A stretch of DNA of 32,701 nt, from contig JAODBN010000104.1 of assembly GCA_025463965.1 (NCBI GenBank), positions 1 through 32,701 on the forward strand. The letters are read 5' to 3'. Below, one piece after another: positions 17,022-24,459 of the stretch. Within the stretch, counting starts at the first letter, position 1. Every line of letters begins with the position of its first letter. The notes beneath the pieces were generated by a model. That model saw only the letters and a program-made list of their open reading frames with translations. It had not been told where the DNA came from and did not search any database. The position numbers and the translations under genes are program-made. The stretch is from Acidimicrobiaceae bacterium. GTDB lineage: Bacteria; Actinomycetota; Acidimicrobiia; Acidimicrobiales; Bog-793.

Positions 17022-17479
17022 CAGCCCGACGCGAGTGCCTTCTCGGCGCTTCCGAAGAACTGCTCGAGGATCTTGTCCGCCTTGCGGCGGATAGTCCCCG
17101 CGCCGAGCGTCGCGATGCGCCCCGTGACTTCGTAGGTGCCGACGACATTGATGGAGCTGCCCCCATCGGGCGCAGCCTCCAGCTGCAGTGCCGCGTCCAC
17201 CGAGATCCTGGAGCCGACCTGGCGATCTTCACCGGAGGCAGCGATCCGCACGAGCTCGAGCGGGCGCAGCTCGGTCACCCGGATATCGAGGTCGGCTCGC
17301 AGCCGAAAGGGTCCCACCTGGTCCTTGAGGACGGCGATGTACTGCTCGAGGAACGTCTTTTCTTGTACGTCCTCGACGATCGGCACCCAACTCGCGACCG
17401 TGCTCACGTCGAGGAGCACCTTCCAGGCCGCCTCCGGCGCTGCCGCGACAGCGATCGATCGATCGAACGAGGTGGCCAT
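17021..17479 (-). CDS. CoxG-like SRPBCC protein
   Basis: 152 residues in the START/SRPBCC fold typical of CoxG, with a hydrophobic-ligand cavity (AAWKVLLDVSTVASWVP, GPFRLRADLDIRV, GTYEVTGRIATLGAGTIRRKADKILEQFF). CoxG proteins are encoded next to Mo hydroxylases and are linked to quinone handling or membrane attachment of the enzyme. The C-terminal membrane anchor of some CoxG proteins is absent here, so this form looks soluble. It sits 12 nt after the luciferase-like gene and overlaps the FAD gene by 1 nt. Confidence 0.82.
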   Translation of the reverse strand: MATSFDRSIAVAAAPEAAWKVLLDVSTVASWVPIVEDVQEKTFLEQYIAVLKDQVGPFRLRADLDIRVTELRPLELVRIAASGEDRQVGSRISVDAALQLEAAPDGGSSINVVGTYEVTGRIATLGAGTIRRKADKILEQFFGSAEKALASG

Positions 17480-17491
17480 GGCGTACCGGCC

Positions 17492-18487
17492 CTACGCCCG
17501 GGCGCCCTGGGCGCGCAGCTTCGGCAGCACCTCGTTGCCGAGCAGCTCGATCTGGTCGAACCAGCGCTCGAACTTGAACCGGAAGTCGAACACGAGGTGG
17601 TCGACGCCAGCCTCTTCAAACTTCTTGCACTCAGCGACAGCATCGTCCGGCGAGCCGACGATGAGCTGTCCCTCGAGGTCCTCCACCGTCTCGAACGTTC
17701 CGGAAGGCGGCTTCACGCTGAACTTGGCCTTGTTCGCCCAGGCGAGCAGCCCAGGAACGTTGACGTCCTCCAGGGCCTTCTCTCGCGTCTCCTCGATGGA
17801 GGTGGGAGGAATGACACCGATAGTCGGAAGCTTGCTTCCCTTTGCGTCGGAGAGCTCGGCCATCGTGGCGATGCGCTGCTTGAGCGTCTCGAGGGCGATA
17901 CGACCAGGCATCCAGCCGTCACAGAATTCGACCGCCAGGCGCGCCGAGCGCGGCGTCGCTCCGCAGTACCAGAACGGCACCGGACCACCCACCGGCTTCG
18001 GCTCGATCGTCACGTCGGTGAATGAGAAGTTGGCGTCCTTGTAGGAGACCTCATTCTCGGTCGCGACCTTGCGAAGGATCTCCGCGTTGGACCGTACGAG
18101 CTCCACGCGGTCCCGATCGCCCCACTCGATGGCCTCGAATTCGTGGTCGAACGTGCCGGCACCAAAGCCGAGGATCAGGCGCGGTCCGACGAGCTGGGTA
18201 ATCGTTCCCGCCATGAGCGCCGTGACGAGCGGGTGCCGGAAGGGGATCAACGAGCCGGTGCCGAGCTCGAGACGCTCGGTCACCGCGCCGATGGCCGTGA
18301 GCGTGGTCAGGGCGTCGTAGAAGGTGCGGTTGGGCTTTTCCATCTCGCCGTGCGGCTCGAAGACGAGGTGGTCCCGCACCCACACCGAGTCGAAGCCGAG
18401 CGCCTCGGCGCGGCGCGCCCCCTCCAGCAGGTTTTCCTTGGACGCGTGCTCACCGAAGTGCGGGAGCAGCAAACCGTATTTCGTCAT
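17492..18487 (-). CDS. LLM-class flavin/F420-dependent oxidoreductase
   Basis: 331 residues with the luciferase-like TIM barrel (YGLLLPHFGEHAS at the start, SVWVRDHL, TGSLIPFRHP, GFGAGTFDHEFEA). The short length, the missing insertion of true FMN monooxygenases and the general pattern suggest an F420-dependent reductase or dehydrogenase, but an FMN monooxygenase is not excluded. It lies between the amidohydrolase and CoxG genes, so it should act on the same substrate as the Mo hydroxylase. Ring reduction or oxygenation before hydrolysis would be consistent. Confidence 0.82.
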   Translation of the reverse strand: MTKYGLLLPHFGEHASKENLLEGARRAEALGFDSVWVRDHLVFEPHGEMEKPNRTFYDALTTLTAIGAVTERLELGTGSLIPFRHPLVTALMAGTITQLVGPRLILGFGAGTFDHEFEAIEWGDRDRVELVRSNAEILRKVATENEVSYKDANFSFTDVTIEPKPVGGPVPFWYCGATPRSARLAVEFCDGWMPGRIALETLKQRIATMAELSDAKGSKLPTIGVIPPTSIEETREKALEDVNVPGLLAWANKAKFSVKPPSGTFETVEDLEGQLIVGSPDDAVAECKKFEEAGVDHLVFDFRFKFERWFDQIELLGNEVLPKLRAQGARA

Positions 18488-18530
18488 CTGGACCTCCGAT
18501 AGAAGATGTTCCCGGTCGCCATGAGGTGAC

Positions 18531-19907
18531 CTAGCGAGGGGTAGCCATCAAGGCTTGGCCGGTCTTGCCGACGACTTCCCCGTCACGGAAGATGAACTCT
18601 CCCCGCAACATGGTGGAGTCGATGCGAACACTCGAGGTGCGGCCGTTGTAGGGAGTCCATCCGCACCGGGAGAGGACCTGGTCGTCGGTGATCACCCAGG
18701 GATCGTCGAAGGCGGCAAGCACCAGGTCCGCGTCACAACCCGGCTCGATCGCGCCCTTGACCCCGCCGAGGCCGAACTTCTGGGCCGGTCGGTATGCGGC
18801 GGCGTCCACGGCTCGATCGAGCGGGATCCGACCCGCAGCGACCGCGTCGAGCAGGAGCGGGTACAGGAATTGGATGCCGGGTGTTCCGGTGTGGGCGGAC
18901 CACATCTGGGTCCAGCCGATTTCCTTTTCTTCCCGGGTGTGGGGAGCGTGGTCCGATGAGTAGACGTCGATCGTGCCGTCGAGCAGCCCCTCCCACACCG
19001 CAGCGCGGTGATCGTCGGGCACCCAGTACGAGAGGGCATAGGGGCCGAGCTTCTCTACGTCGTCCCACGTCGACAGGAAAAGTGCCCAGTGGTTGACCTC
19101 GCAGGTCACGTCGACCCCGCGTGCCTTGGCCCTGCGAACGGCGTCAATGGAGCGCCTCGTCTGCATGTGCGCGATGTGAATCGGACAGTTCGAGGCCTCT
19201 GCGAGGCGCAGGATGACGTCGATTGCCGTGTCCCAGATCACACCGTCACGGGCGGCGTATGCCTGCGCGTACCCCTGTGGCGTGTTCTCGCCCCGCGCCA
19301 GGAACTTGCCCTCGATGTAGTCCATGAGGCTCTGGTCGTGCGGGTGGATGATGAAGCGCTTCCCGGTGGGTGCGATGAGATCCATCATCTCGAGCAGGTG
19401 ACCGTGGTCGTGCATCCCCGTCCCTGCGGGATGCGGGTAGGTCCTGCCCGTATCGACGACCATGTAGATCTTGAACGCACGAATGCCGGCGTCCGACATG
19501 GCTTGGATGTCGCCGAGCTGGGTGGGAGCCGGATTGTGGTTGTAGTCCACGATCGACTTCTCGCGGTAGAGGTCGAGGACCTCGGTCAAGGTCTCGAGGT
19601 TGGTGGTCGGAGGCTCCAGGTTCGGCATCCCGAAGATCGTCGTGACGCCACCCACGGCCGCTTGGATTCCGGTCGTGGTGATGTCCTCTTTGTGCGTGTA
19701 CCCGGGCTCACGCGTGTGAACGTGAACGTCCACCATGCCCGGCAGCACGGTGAGGCCCGACGCGTCGATCACCTCGGCATCGATGGAAGCTCCCGTCTCC
19801 GGCGTCACCAGGCCAGCGATGCGGCCGTCCGAGACGAGGACGTCCAGGTCGTGGACCCCGGTCGGGGTCACTACCCGTCCTCCGGTGATCCGCTTATCGA
19901 TAGCCAT
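18531..19907 (-). CDS. Cyclic amidohydrolase (dihydroorotase/allantoinase/hydantoinase family)
   Basis: 458 residues from ATG 19907, sharing one base with the upstream stop. The metal site is complete: His62 and His64 (VDVHVHTREPG), the Lys146 expected to be carboxylated (AFKIYM), His188 or His190 (IIHPHD), His244 or His247 (HIAHMQT) and Asp319 (SSDHAPH). DHAPH and the Arg after HVH are typical of allantoinase and type I dihydroorotase. No other pyrimidine or allantoin genes are present, so it probably opens a cyclic amide or imide made by the enzymes encoded around it. Confidence 0.85.
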   Translation of the reverse strand: MAIDKRITGGRVVTPTGVHDLDVLVSDGRIAGLVTPETGASIDAEVIDASGLTVLPGMVDVHVHTREPGYTHKEDITTTGIQAAVGGVTTIFGMPNLEPPTTNLETLTEVLDLYREKSIVDYNHNPAPTQLGDIQAMSDAGIRAFKIYMVVDTGRTYPHPAGTGMHDHGHLLEMMDLIAPTGKRFIIHPHDQSLMDYIEGKFLARGENTPQGYAQAYAARDGVIWDTAIDVILRLAEASNCPIHIAHMQTRRSIDAVRRAKARGVDVTCEVNHWALFLSTWDDVEKLGPYALSYWVPDDHRAAVWEGLLDGTIDVYSSDHAPHTREEKEIGWTQMWSAHTGTPGIQFLYPLLLDAVAAGRIPLDRAVDAAAYRPAQKFGLGGVKGAIEPGCDADLVLAAFDDPWVITDDQVLSRCGWTPYNGRTSSVRIDSTMLRGEFIFRDGEVVGKTGQALMATPR

Positions 19908-20848
19908 CACGCATCTCCCAGCATCTTGAGGGTCTCGGTGTTCATGTCATTGCTCTGAATCCGGATGCCGCCGCCCTGGAGGTACCGGTCGAACCACTCG
20001 ACGATCCTCGGAGTGACGGAGTTCCAGTAGCGGTCGTACGCCGCGTAGTGGGACGTGTGGCGCTGGATCACGAGCTCGCGCGGCCCGAGCGCAGCCGCGT
20101 AGAGCGCCTCCGCGTGGTCCGTGGGAGTGGTCGCGTCGTTCTCCACCCCGATGATGAGCAGAGGGGTCCGCAGGCGACGGGCGGCATCGATGGGCCGGTA
20201 GTCGAGAATTTCGTCCGCGGCGCTCAGCGGGACGGCTGAAGGAATGCGGTCGTCGACGTCGGCCTTCATGTTCGTCGACCGCCGCTCCTGGGTCGGAACC
20301 ATGATCTCTTCGCGCGGGTGCACCAGGCGTCCCTTGCCCGTAACGACCCGTTCACGACGGTCGACGTCGAGAGCGCGGAGGAACGCGAGCCAATCGTCCT
20401 CAGAGCGCATCCGATGGAGCCAGTCGCGGCCATCGGCCACCGGCAGCTGGCTGACCACGGCGCGAATGCGAGGGTCCGCCGCAGCGAGAAGCACCGCATT
20501 GCCGCCGCCGGTCCCGCCAGAGCCGAAAGCCCCAATGGCGTCCGCGTCGACGTCCTCCCTGGTGGTCAGGTAGGAGACCGCATTCCGCAGGTCTTGCAGC
20601 TGGATTGCCGGCGAGAGGATCCGCTCACCCTCGGAGTCGCCGAAGCCTCGGTAGTCGAACACGAGCACTGCGAAGCCGGCGTCGGTCAATGCCTCGTGGT
20701 AGCGCACATAGAGCTTCGCGTCCTTCAGGCCGAGCCAACCCGGTCCTTGAACAACCGTCCGGAAGGGGCCGCTTCCCTCGTCGGGAGTCCGCCAAAGGGC
20801 GGAGACCTGACTGCCCTCGCTGTAGAACGACACTGCAGAAGATCGCAC
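19907..20848 (-). CDS. Alpha/beta hydrolase (X-Pro/DLH-like) with altered nucleophile motif
   Basis: 313 residues from GTG 20848 (GGAG about 9 nt upstream). It is an alpha/beta hydrolase of the DLH/X-Pro-peptidase-like type: FDYRGFGDSEG (64-74), the elbow GAFGSGGTGGG (106-116), an acid in GVENDATTPTDH and a His in RHTSHYAAYDRYW near the C-terminus. The elbow does not show the usual small-x-Ser-x-small pattern; Ser110 and Thr113 are the only candidates. It is the first gene of the catabolic operon and ends in a TGATG overlap with the amidohydrolase, so coordinated action on one substrate is likely. Substrate unknown. Confidence 0.8.
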   Translation of the reverse strand: MRSSAVSFYSEGSQVSALWRTPDEGSGPFRTVVQGPGWLGLKDAKLYVRYHEALTDAGFAVLVFDYRGFGDSEGERILSPAIQLQDLRNAVSYLTTREDVDADAIGAFGSGGTGGGNAVLLAAADPRIRAVVSQLPVADGRDWLHRMRSEDDWLAFLRALDVDRRERVVTGKGRLVHPREEIMVPTQERRSTNMKADVDDRIPSAVPLSAADEILDYRPIDAARRLRTPLLIIGVENDATTPTDHAEALYAAALGPRELVIQRHTSHYAAYDRYWNSVTPRIVEWFDRYLQGGGIRIQSNDMNTETLKMLGDA

Positions 20849-20933
20849 CAGCGATCACTCCTCTCGGGTCAGCCATCCACCCGGCTTTCGGGGCGCCAAC
20901 GGCCGGCTGCCCTCGAACTCAAGACTGGGAGGC

Positions 20934-20962
20934 ATCATGTTGCCTGTATACGATCTTGTCAA
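20934..20962 (-). promoter_or_regulatory. Promoter with GTATAC operator, catabolic operon
   Basis: Minus strand: -35 TTGACA (20962-20957), 17-nt spacer, -10 CATGAT (20939-20934). The GTATAC palindrome (20946-20951) sits in the spacer as at the two importer operons. Transcription would start near 20928, giving an untranslated leader of about 80 nt for the seven-gene operon. Confidence 0.55.
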
Positions 20963-21000
20963 GCTATCCCGTGCCCTGATCTGCTCTCGGCGACGACCAG

Positions 21001-21036
21001 CGCGCCAGGCGCGCGACGTTGATCGCCAAATTGGCG
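21001..21036. repeat. Two 13-bp perfect palindromes in the gap
   Basis: CGCGCCAGGCGCG (21001-21013) and CGCCAAATTGGCG (21024-21036) are perfect around a central A. They lie between the end of the FGD-like gene and the catabolic operon promoter. They may be operator sites or the terminator of the FGD-like gene. Confidence 0.35.
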
Positions 21037-21129
21037 CGCCGCTTCAGCCAACGCCTCCCCGGTCGGGCGACAGCCCCTCCCCGAGGCTCCCGGTTTCCTG
21101 GGGCTTAGCGGGCGCGTTGGCGCAAAGGC

Positions 21130-22116
21130 TCAGCGCGTGAGGCCGGGCAGTACCTCTCTCCCGAACACCTCGATCCACTCTTGCTGGTTGCGCCCAACAT
21201 TGTGCAAGTAGACGCGGTCGATGCCGAGGTCCAAGAACTTCTGGATCTCCTTTTGGTGAAGATCGGGAGACGAGCTGATCAGCATTCGGCCCTCGAAGTC
21301 CTCGGGCCGCACGAGCTTGGCCATCTGCTCGAAGTCAAAGGGCGACCGAATGTCCTGCTTGGGGAACTTCATCCCACCGTTCGGCCACTCGGTCATCGCA
21401 TTCATGAGCGCCTCTTCGTCGGTCGGTGCCCACGAGAGGTGCAGCTGAAGGATCTTGGGCAGCGTTGCTGCGTCTCGCCCTGCCTCCTTGGCACCCTCGT
21501 CGAACTTGGCGAGGAGGCCCGCCACCTTCTCCGGGGCTGCGCCCGGGGTGATGATGCCATCGACTGACTTGCCGCAGCGCTTTGCTGTGATGGGACCGGC
21601 GGTCGCCACGTAGATCGGGGGCGGCGGCGCCGGGAGGGTCCACAGCCGGGTCGTCTCAAGGATGAAGGTGTCGCCCGAGTGCTTTACGTCCTTGCCCGTG
21701 AACAGCTTTTGAATGATCTCGATCGCTTCCCACATGCGACTGAGCCGCGCAGGAGCCTCGGGCCAGTACCCACCGACGATGTGCTCGTTGAGCGCCTCGC
21801 CCGAGCCCAGGCCGAGCCAGCTGCGACCTGGATACATGGCCTCGAGCGTCGCCGCCGCCTGAGCCACGATCGCCGGGTGGAAGCGGAACGACGGACAGGT
21901 CACACCCGGGCCCATGTCCCCGGTCGTCTGCTCACCAAGCGCGGTGAGCACGTTCCAGACGAACGCCGCGTGCCCCTGCTGAGGGACCCATGGCTGGAAG
22001 TGGTCAGCAGCCATCACTCCTTCGAAGCCGGCCTGTTCGGCCTGCGCCGACAATCGGACCACTTCGGTGGGGTGGAACTGCTCCAGCATCGCTGCGTAGC
22101 CGATATGTGGCTTCAT
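21130..22116 (-). CDS. F420-dependent oxidoreductase, FGD/Adf-like LLM family
   Basis: 328 residues from ATG 22116, where the luciferase-like fold begins (MKPHIGYAAMLEQF); an AGAAGGG lies upstream. FHPAIVAQAAATLE and LGLGSGEALNEHIVGGYWPEA are hallmarks of F420-dependent glucose-6-phosphate dehydrogenase and its relatives, including F420 alcohol and hydroxymycolic acid dehydrogenases. Use of F420 is thus more certain than for the other LLM enzyme. It has its own upstream region and is transcribed away from the aldolase gene. It may oxidise a pathway alcohol or supply F420H2 for the other enzyme. Confidence 0.85.
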   Translation of the reverse strand: MKPHIGYAAMLEQFHPTEVVRLSAQAEQAGFEGVMAADHFQPWVPQQGHAAFVWNVLTALGEQTTGDMGPGVTCPSFRFHPAIVAQAAATLEAMYPGRSWLGLGSGEALNEHIVGGYWPEAPARLSRMWEAIEIIQKLFTGKDVKHSGDTFILETTRLWTLPAPPPPIYVATAGPITAKRCGKSVDGIITPGAAPEKVAGLLAKFDEGAKEAGRDAATLPKILQLHLSWAPTDEEALMNAMTEWPNGGMKFPKQDIRSPFDFEQMAKLVRPEDFEGRMLISSSPDLHQKEIQKFLDLGIDRVYLHNVGRNQQEWIEVFGREVLPGLTR

Positions 22117-22452
22117 GGCCGATCGCCCTTCTCTTTGCTCGTGGCGCGCGCCGCCCGTCCGGCGTGTGCCGGGAGCTGGCGGTTCCGCCAGTCTCGCCGC
22201 CGTATCATGTATCCAATTGCCGGCTGGAGCAACTGCTCCGGCCTCGTCCCGGGCAGGGCGTCGGCCTCCCCGAGAGACCACGGGGGTTCACCTCTTCGAC
22301 GCCACGAGCTCACAACCGCCTCGCCGCAGTCACTCGCCGGTCCGCCGCAATCGGGTGTCGGACCGAAGTGCGCCACGCGCCGCCCTTGTTGGAGCATTTC
22401 GACCACTGGGGTTACCGTAGCCAGTTCATTGCCCCGGGTGAACGGACGGTCG
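22117..22452. promoter_or_regulatory. Divergent intergenic region of FGD-like and aldolase genes
   Basis: No gene seen. On the minus strand TGGATACATGATAC (22215-22202) matches the motif before the bicupin gene at 11 of 14 positions. It overlaps a weak promoter (TTGCTC, 17 nt, CATGAT). No clear plus-strand promoter for the aldolase was found. Confidence 0.4.
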
Positions 22453-23160
22453 ATGCCAAGTACAGACGTGGAAGTAGACCTGCGAGAGCAATTGGCGACC
22501 TGCACCCGGATCCTCGTCTTCAAGAACATCCTGGACTTCAGCGGCCATCTCAGTGCTCGCATCCCCGGAACGGACCACATTCTCATTCAGCCCCGCGATG
22601 CGAGCCGGGCGGCGCTTGTTCCCGAGGAAATCCTCGTGGTGAACCTCGACGGCGAGGTCATCGATGGCAGCGGGCCACCCCCGGCGGAGACGGTTATTCA
22701 CACCGGCGTGTACGGCGCCCGGCCCGACGTCAACTTCGTCTGCCATGGGCATCCAACACTGTCCACCACCTTCTCGATGGTGGACCGACCGCTCGTCGCC
22801 GTGCGGCACTTCGCCTATCGGGCCCCCAAGGGCCTGCCGGTCCACCCCGACCCCACGCACATCCGCTCCCGGGAGCAAGGTCAAGCGGTCGCGAAGACGC
22901 TTGGTACCGGCGGGGCGTGCCTGCTGCGCTCGCACGGAACCGTTGTGGTCGCCCCGAACATTCAGGAGCTCCTCATGGACTGCCTCGACCTCGAGGAGAA
23001 CGCTCGCACCCTGCTGTACGCCACGCAGCTCGGCGAGGTGCTGCCGCTCGATGACGAGGAAGTACGTCTCATCGGTGAGAGCTACGGTCGCGCGGGCCAC
23101 CGCCCCAACAAGCTCTGGGAGCACTTCGTGCACGTCGGGCGAGCGGCCGGGATCCTTTAG
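22453..23160 (+). CDS. Class II aldolase/adducin family protein
   Basis: 235 residues from ATG 22453 (weak ribosome site). The fold and active-site pattern are those of class II aldolases: SGHLSARIP (30-38), Glu79 in PPAETVIHTGVY, His98 and His100 in CHGHP and His161 in RSHGT, which together would hold a divalent metal. Members include fuculose-phosphate aldolase and 3-hydroxy/2-oxo acid decarboxylases or dehydratases of aromatic and heterocycle pathways. A retro-aldol or decarboxylation step on a ring-cleavage product is plausible here; the exact reaction is unknown. Confidence 0.83.
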   Translation: MPSTDVEVDLREQLATCTRILVFKNILDFSGHLSARIPGTDHILIQPRDASRAALVPEEILVVNLDGEVIDGSGPPPAETVIHTGVYGARPDVNFVCHGHPTLSTTFSMVDRPLVAVRHFAYRAPKGLPVHPDPTHIRSREQGQAVAKTLGTGGACLLRSHGTVVVAPNIQELLMDCLDLEENARTLLYATQLGEVLPLDDEEVRLIGESYGRAGHRPNKLWEHFVHVGRAAGIL

Positions 23161-23234
23161 GAAGCCGGCAGGCCGCCATTTTCCCGAGCCCGCCCAGGTC
23201 GGGTGCAGTTAACACAGCAGACCCAATAGGGCTC

Positions 23235-23263
23235 TTGACTGTTCGGTATACGTACTACAAGAT
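23235..23263 (+). promoter_or_regulatory. Promoter with GTATAC operator, import cassette 2
   Basis: -35 TTGACT (23235-23240), 17-nt spacer, -10 CAAGAT (23258-23263, weak), with GTATAC (23246-23251) in the spacer. Same plan as the promoters near 6485 and 20946. Confidence 0.5.
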
Positions 23264-23273
23264 ACTTCGAAAG

Positions 23274-23333
23274 GCGCTACTACCTGGGGGGGGAATGCGC
23301 GGCTCAGGCTGATTGGTCGCGCTCGCTCCCCAG
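23274..23333 (+). promoter_or_regulatory. Structured leader of import cassette 2
   Basis: The leader can fold as nested stems: CTGGGG (23284-23289) with CCCCAG (23328-23333), enclosing GCGCG (23297-23301) with CGCGC (23318-23322). Its 5' half (GGCGCTACT, then a G-run, AAT, GCGCGGCTCAG) aligns with the 5' half of the leader at 6475-6441 (GACGCCACT, G-run, AAA, GGGCGGCTGAG). CTGATTGG follows, as CTGATCCGG does in the first leader. The rest of the gap from 23161 to 23486 shows nothing recognisable. Confidence 0.4.
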
Positions 23334-23486
23334 TAAAGCGACGCGTCAAAACAAAGCCAAGCTGCCGGGCTCCTTGAGCGCTCCGGTCAATAAGCAATCG
23401 CAATCCCGAGCGTGAAAAGAGGGCGGCGCAGTGGATCTCACGATCGCAGGCTTGTCCCTCGACGGTGGCCGGGCCCGGAGCGAGAG

Positions 23487-24365
23487 ATGGAGCCAACGAT
23501 GATCGCCGTTGACGACCTGGGAAACACCACCAACCCGCCAGAAGCCCCTGTCGTGGACCGTAAGGTCGCTCGCCCGTCGAGGCGAGCATGGAGGCGAGGC
23601 GCGAGCTTGGCGGCCGGACCGCTGTCCGTGGTCGTGTTCCTCGGTATCTGGCAGATCGCAGGAGGACGGATCAACCCGATCCTCTTGTCGCAGCCGACCG
23701 CGGTCGCTCAAGCGTTCGGCCACTTGGCCAGAACCGGAATCTTGTGGCCCGCGTTCGCGCGAGCCATGGAAGACCTTCTCGTTGGATACCTGTCGGCAGT
23801 CGTCATCGGCATTGGCACCGGCGTGCTCATGGGCCGGCACCGTGCAGTCGAGAGAGTGCTGAGCCCCTATGTCACCTTCTTCCAGGCCACACCACTGATC
23901 GCCCTTACCCCGCTGGTGGTCATCTGGTTCGGTCTCGGCTTCATGTCCGAGATCGCCATCACGTTCCTCCTGGCAGTGTGGACGATCATCATCAACACCT
24001 GTGAGGGCGTGAAGTCCACCCCCCCACTCCTGCTCGACATGGCCCGGATTTATCACGCCTCCGAGCGCAAGGTGGTCCGAAAGATCGCCATACCCAATGC
24101 GGTCCCCTACATCTTCGCCGGACTGAAGATCGCGGTCGCAAAGGCATTGATCGGCATGATCATCGCTGGCATGGACATCACCTTGAAAGGCCTCGGCGGC
24201 CTTGTCACCACTTACGGCAACGAATTTCAGACCGCTTCCCTGCTCGCCGCGGTGATCACCTCCTCGGTGGTGGGCGTCATTTTGACCCTTCTCATCAACG
24301 TCCTACGACGGGTGATCGCTCCGTGGAGCATCAATGTCGAGGTGAAGACGAAGGGCCGCTGGTAG
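23487..24365 (+). CDS. ABC importer permease, SsuC/TauC type (import cassette 2)
   Basis: 292 residues from ATG 23487 (GGAG 6 nt upstream); ATG 23499 is equally possible. A cytoplasmic N-terminus of about 45 residues is followed by about six membrane segments and an EAA-type loop (IYHASERKVVRKIAIPNAVP). It is close to the permease at 5497 along its length (FFQATPLIAL, PLVVIWFG, NAVPYIFAGL, GLGGLVT-YGN). It is first in the operon permease, ATPase, binding protein. Confidence 0.9.
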   Translation: MEPTMIAVDDLGNTTNPPEAPVVDRKVARPSRRAWRRGASLAAGPLSVVVFLGIWQIAGGRINPILLSQPTAVAQAFGHLARTGILWPAFARAMEDLLVGYLSAVVIGIGTGVLMGRHRAVERVLSPYVTFFQATPLIALTPLVVIWFGLGFMSEIAITFLLAVWTIIINTCEGVKSTPPLLLDMARIYHASERKVVRKIAIPNAVPYIFAGLKIAVAKALIGMIIAGMDITLKGLGGLVTTYGNEFQTASLLAAVITSSVVGVILTLLINVLRRVIAPWSINVEVKTKGRW

Positions 24366-24459
24366 GCGAGCTCACCGGCGCCTGTCACACACAGCGGGCT
24401 GCGATCCGAGTGCGACCGCGGGATCCGAGATTCCAACAGGGAAGAAAGAACTTGGCTGA

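Noticed and set aside
13365..17479. CO dehydrogenase operon
   Set aside because: CoxS/M/L/G-like order suggests it, but the copper-binding AYRCSFR loop is missing and replaced by YRGFG, so the enzyme belongs to the organic-substrate hydroxylases.
18531..19907. Dihydroorotase of pyrimidine synthesis (pyrC)
   Set aside because: Family features fit, but no pyr genes flank it and it overlaps catabolic genes; allantoinase or hydantoinase-like activity on another ring is more likely.
23283..23293. Run of eight G residues as a G-quadruplex or sequencing artefact
   Set aside because: Only one long G-run is present, not four tracts, and it pairs with a downstream CCCC in a plausible stem.
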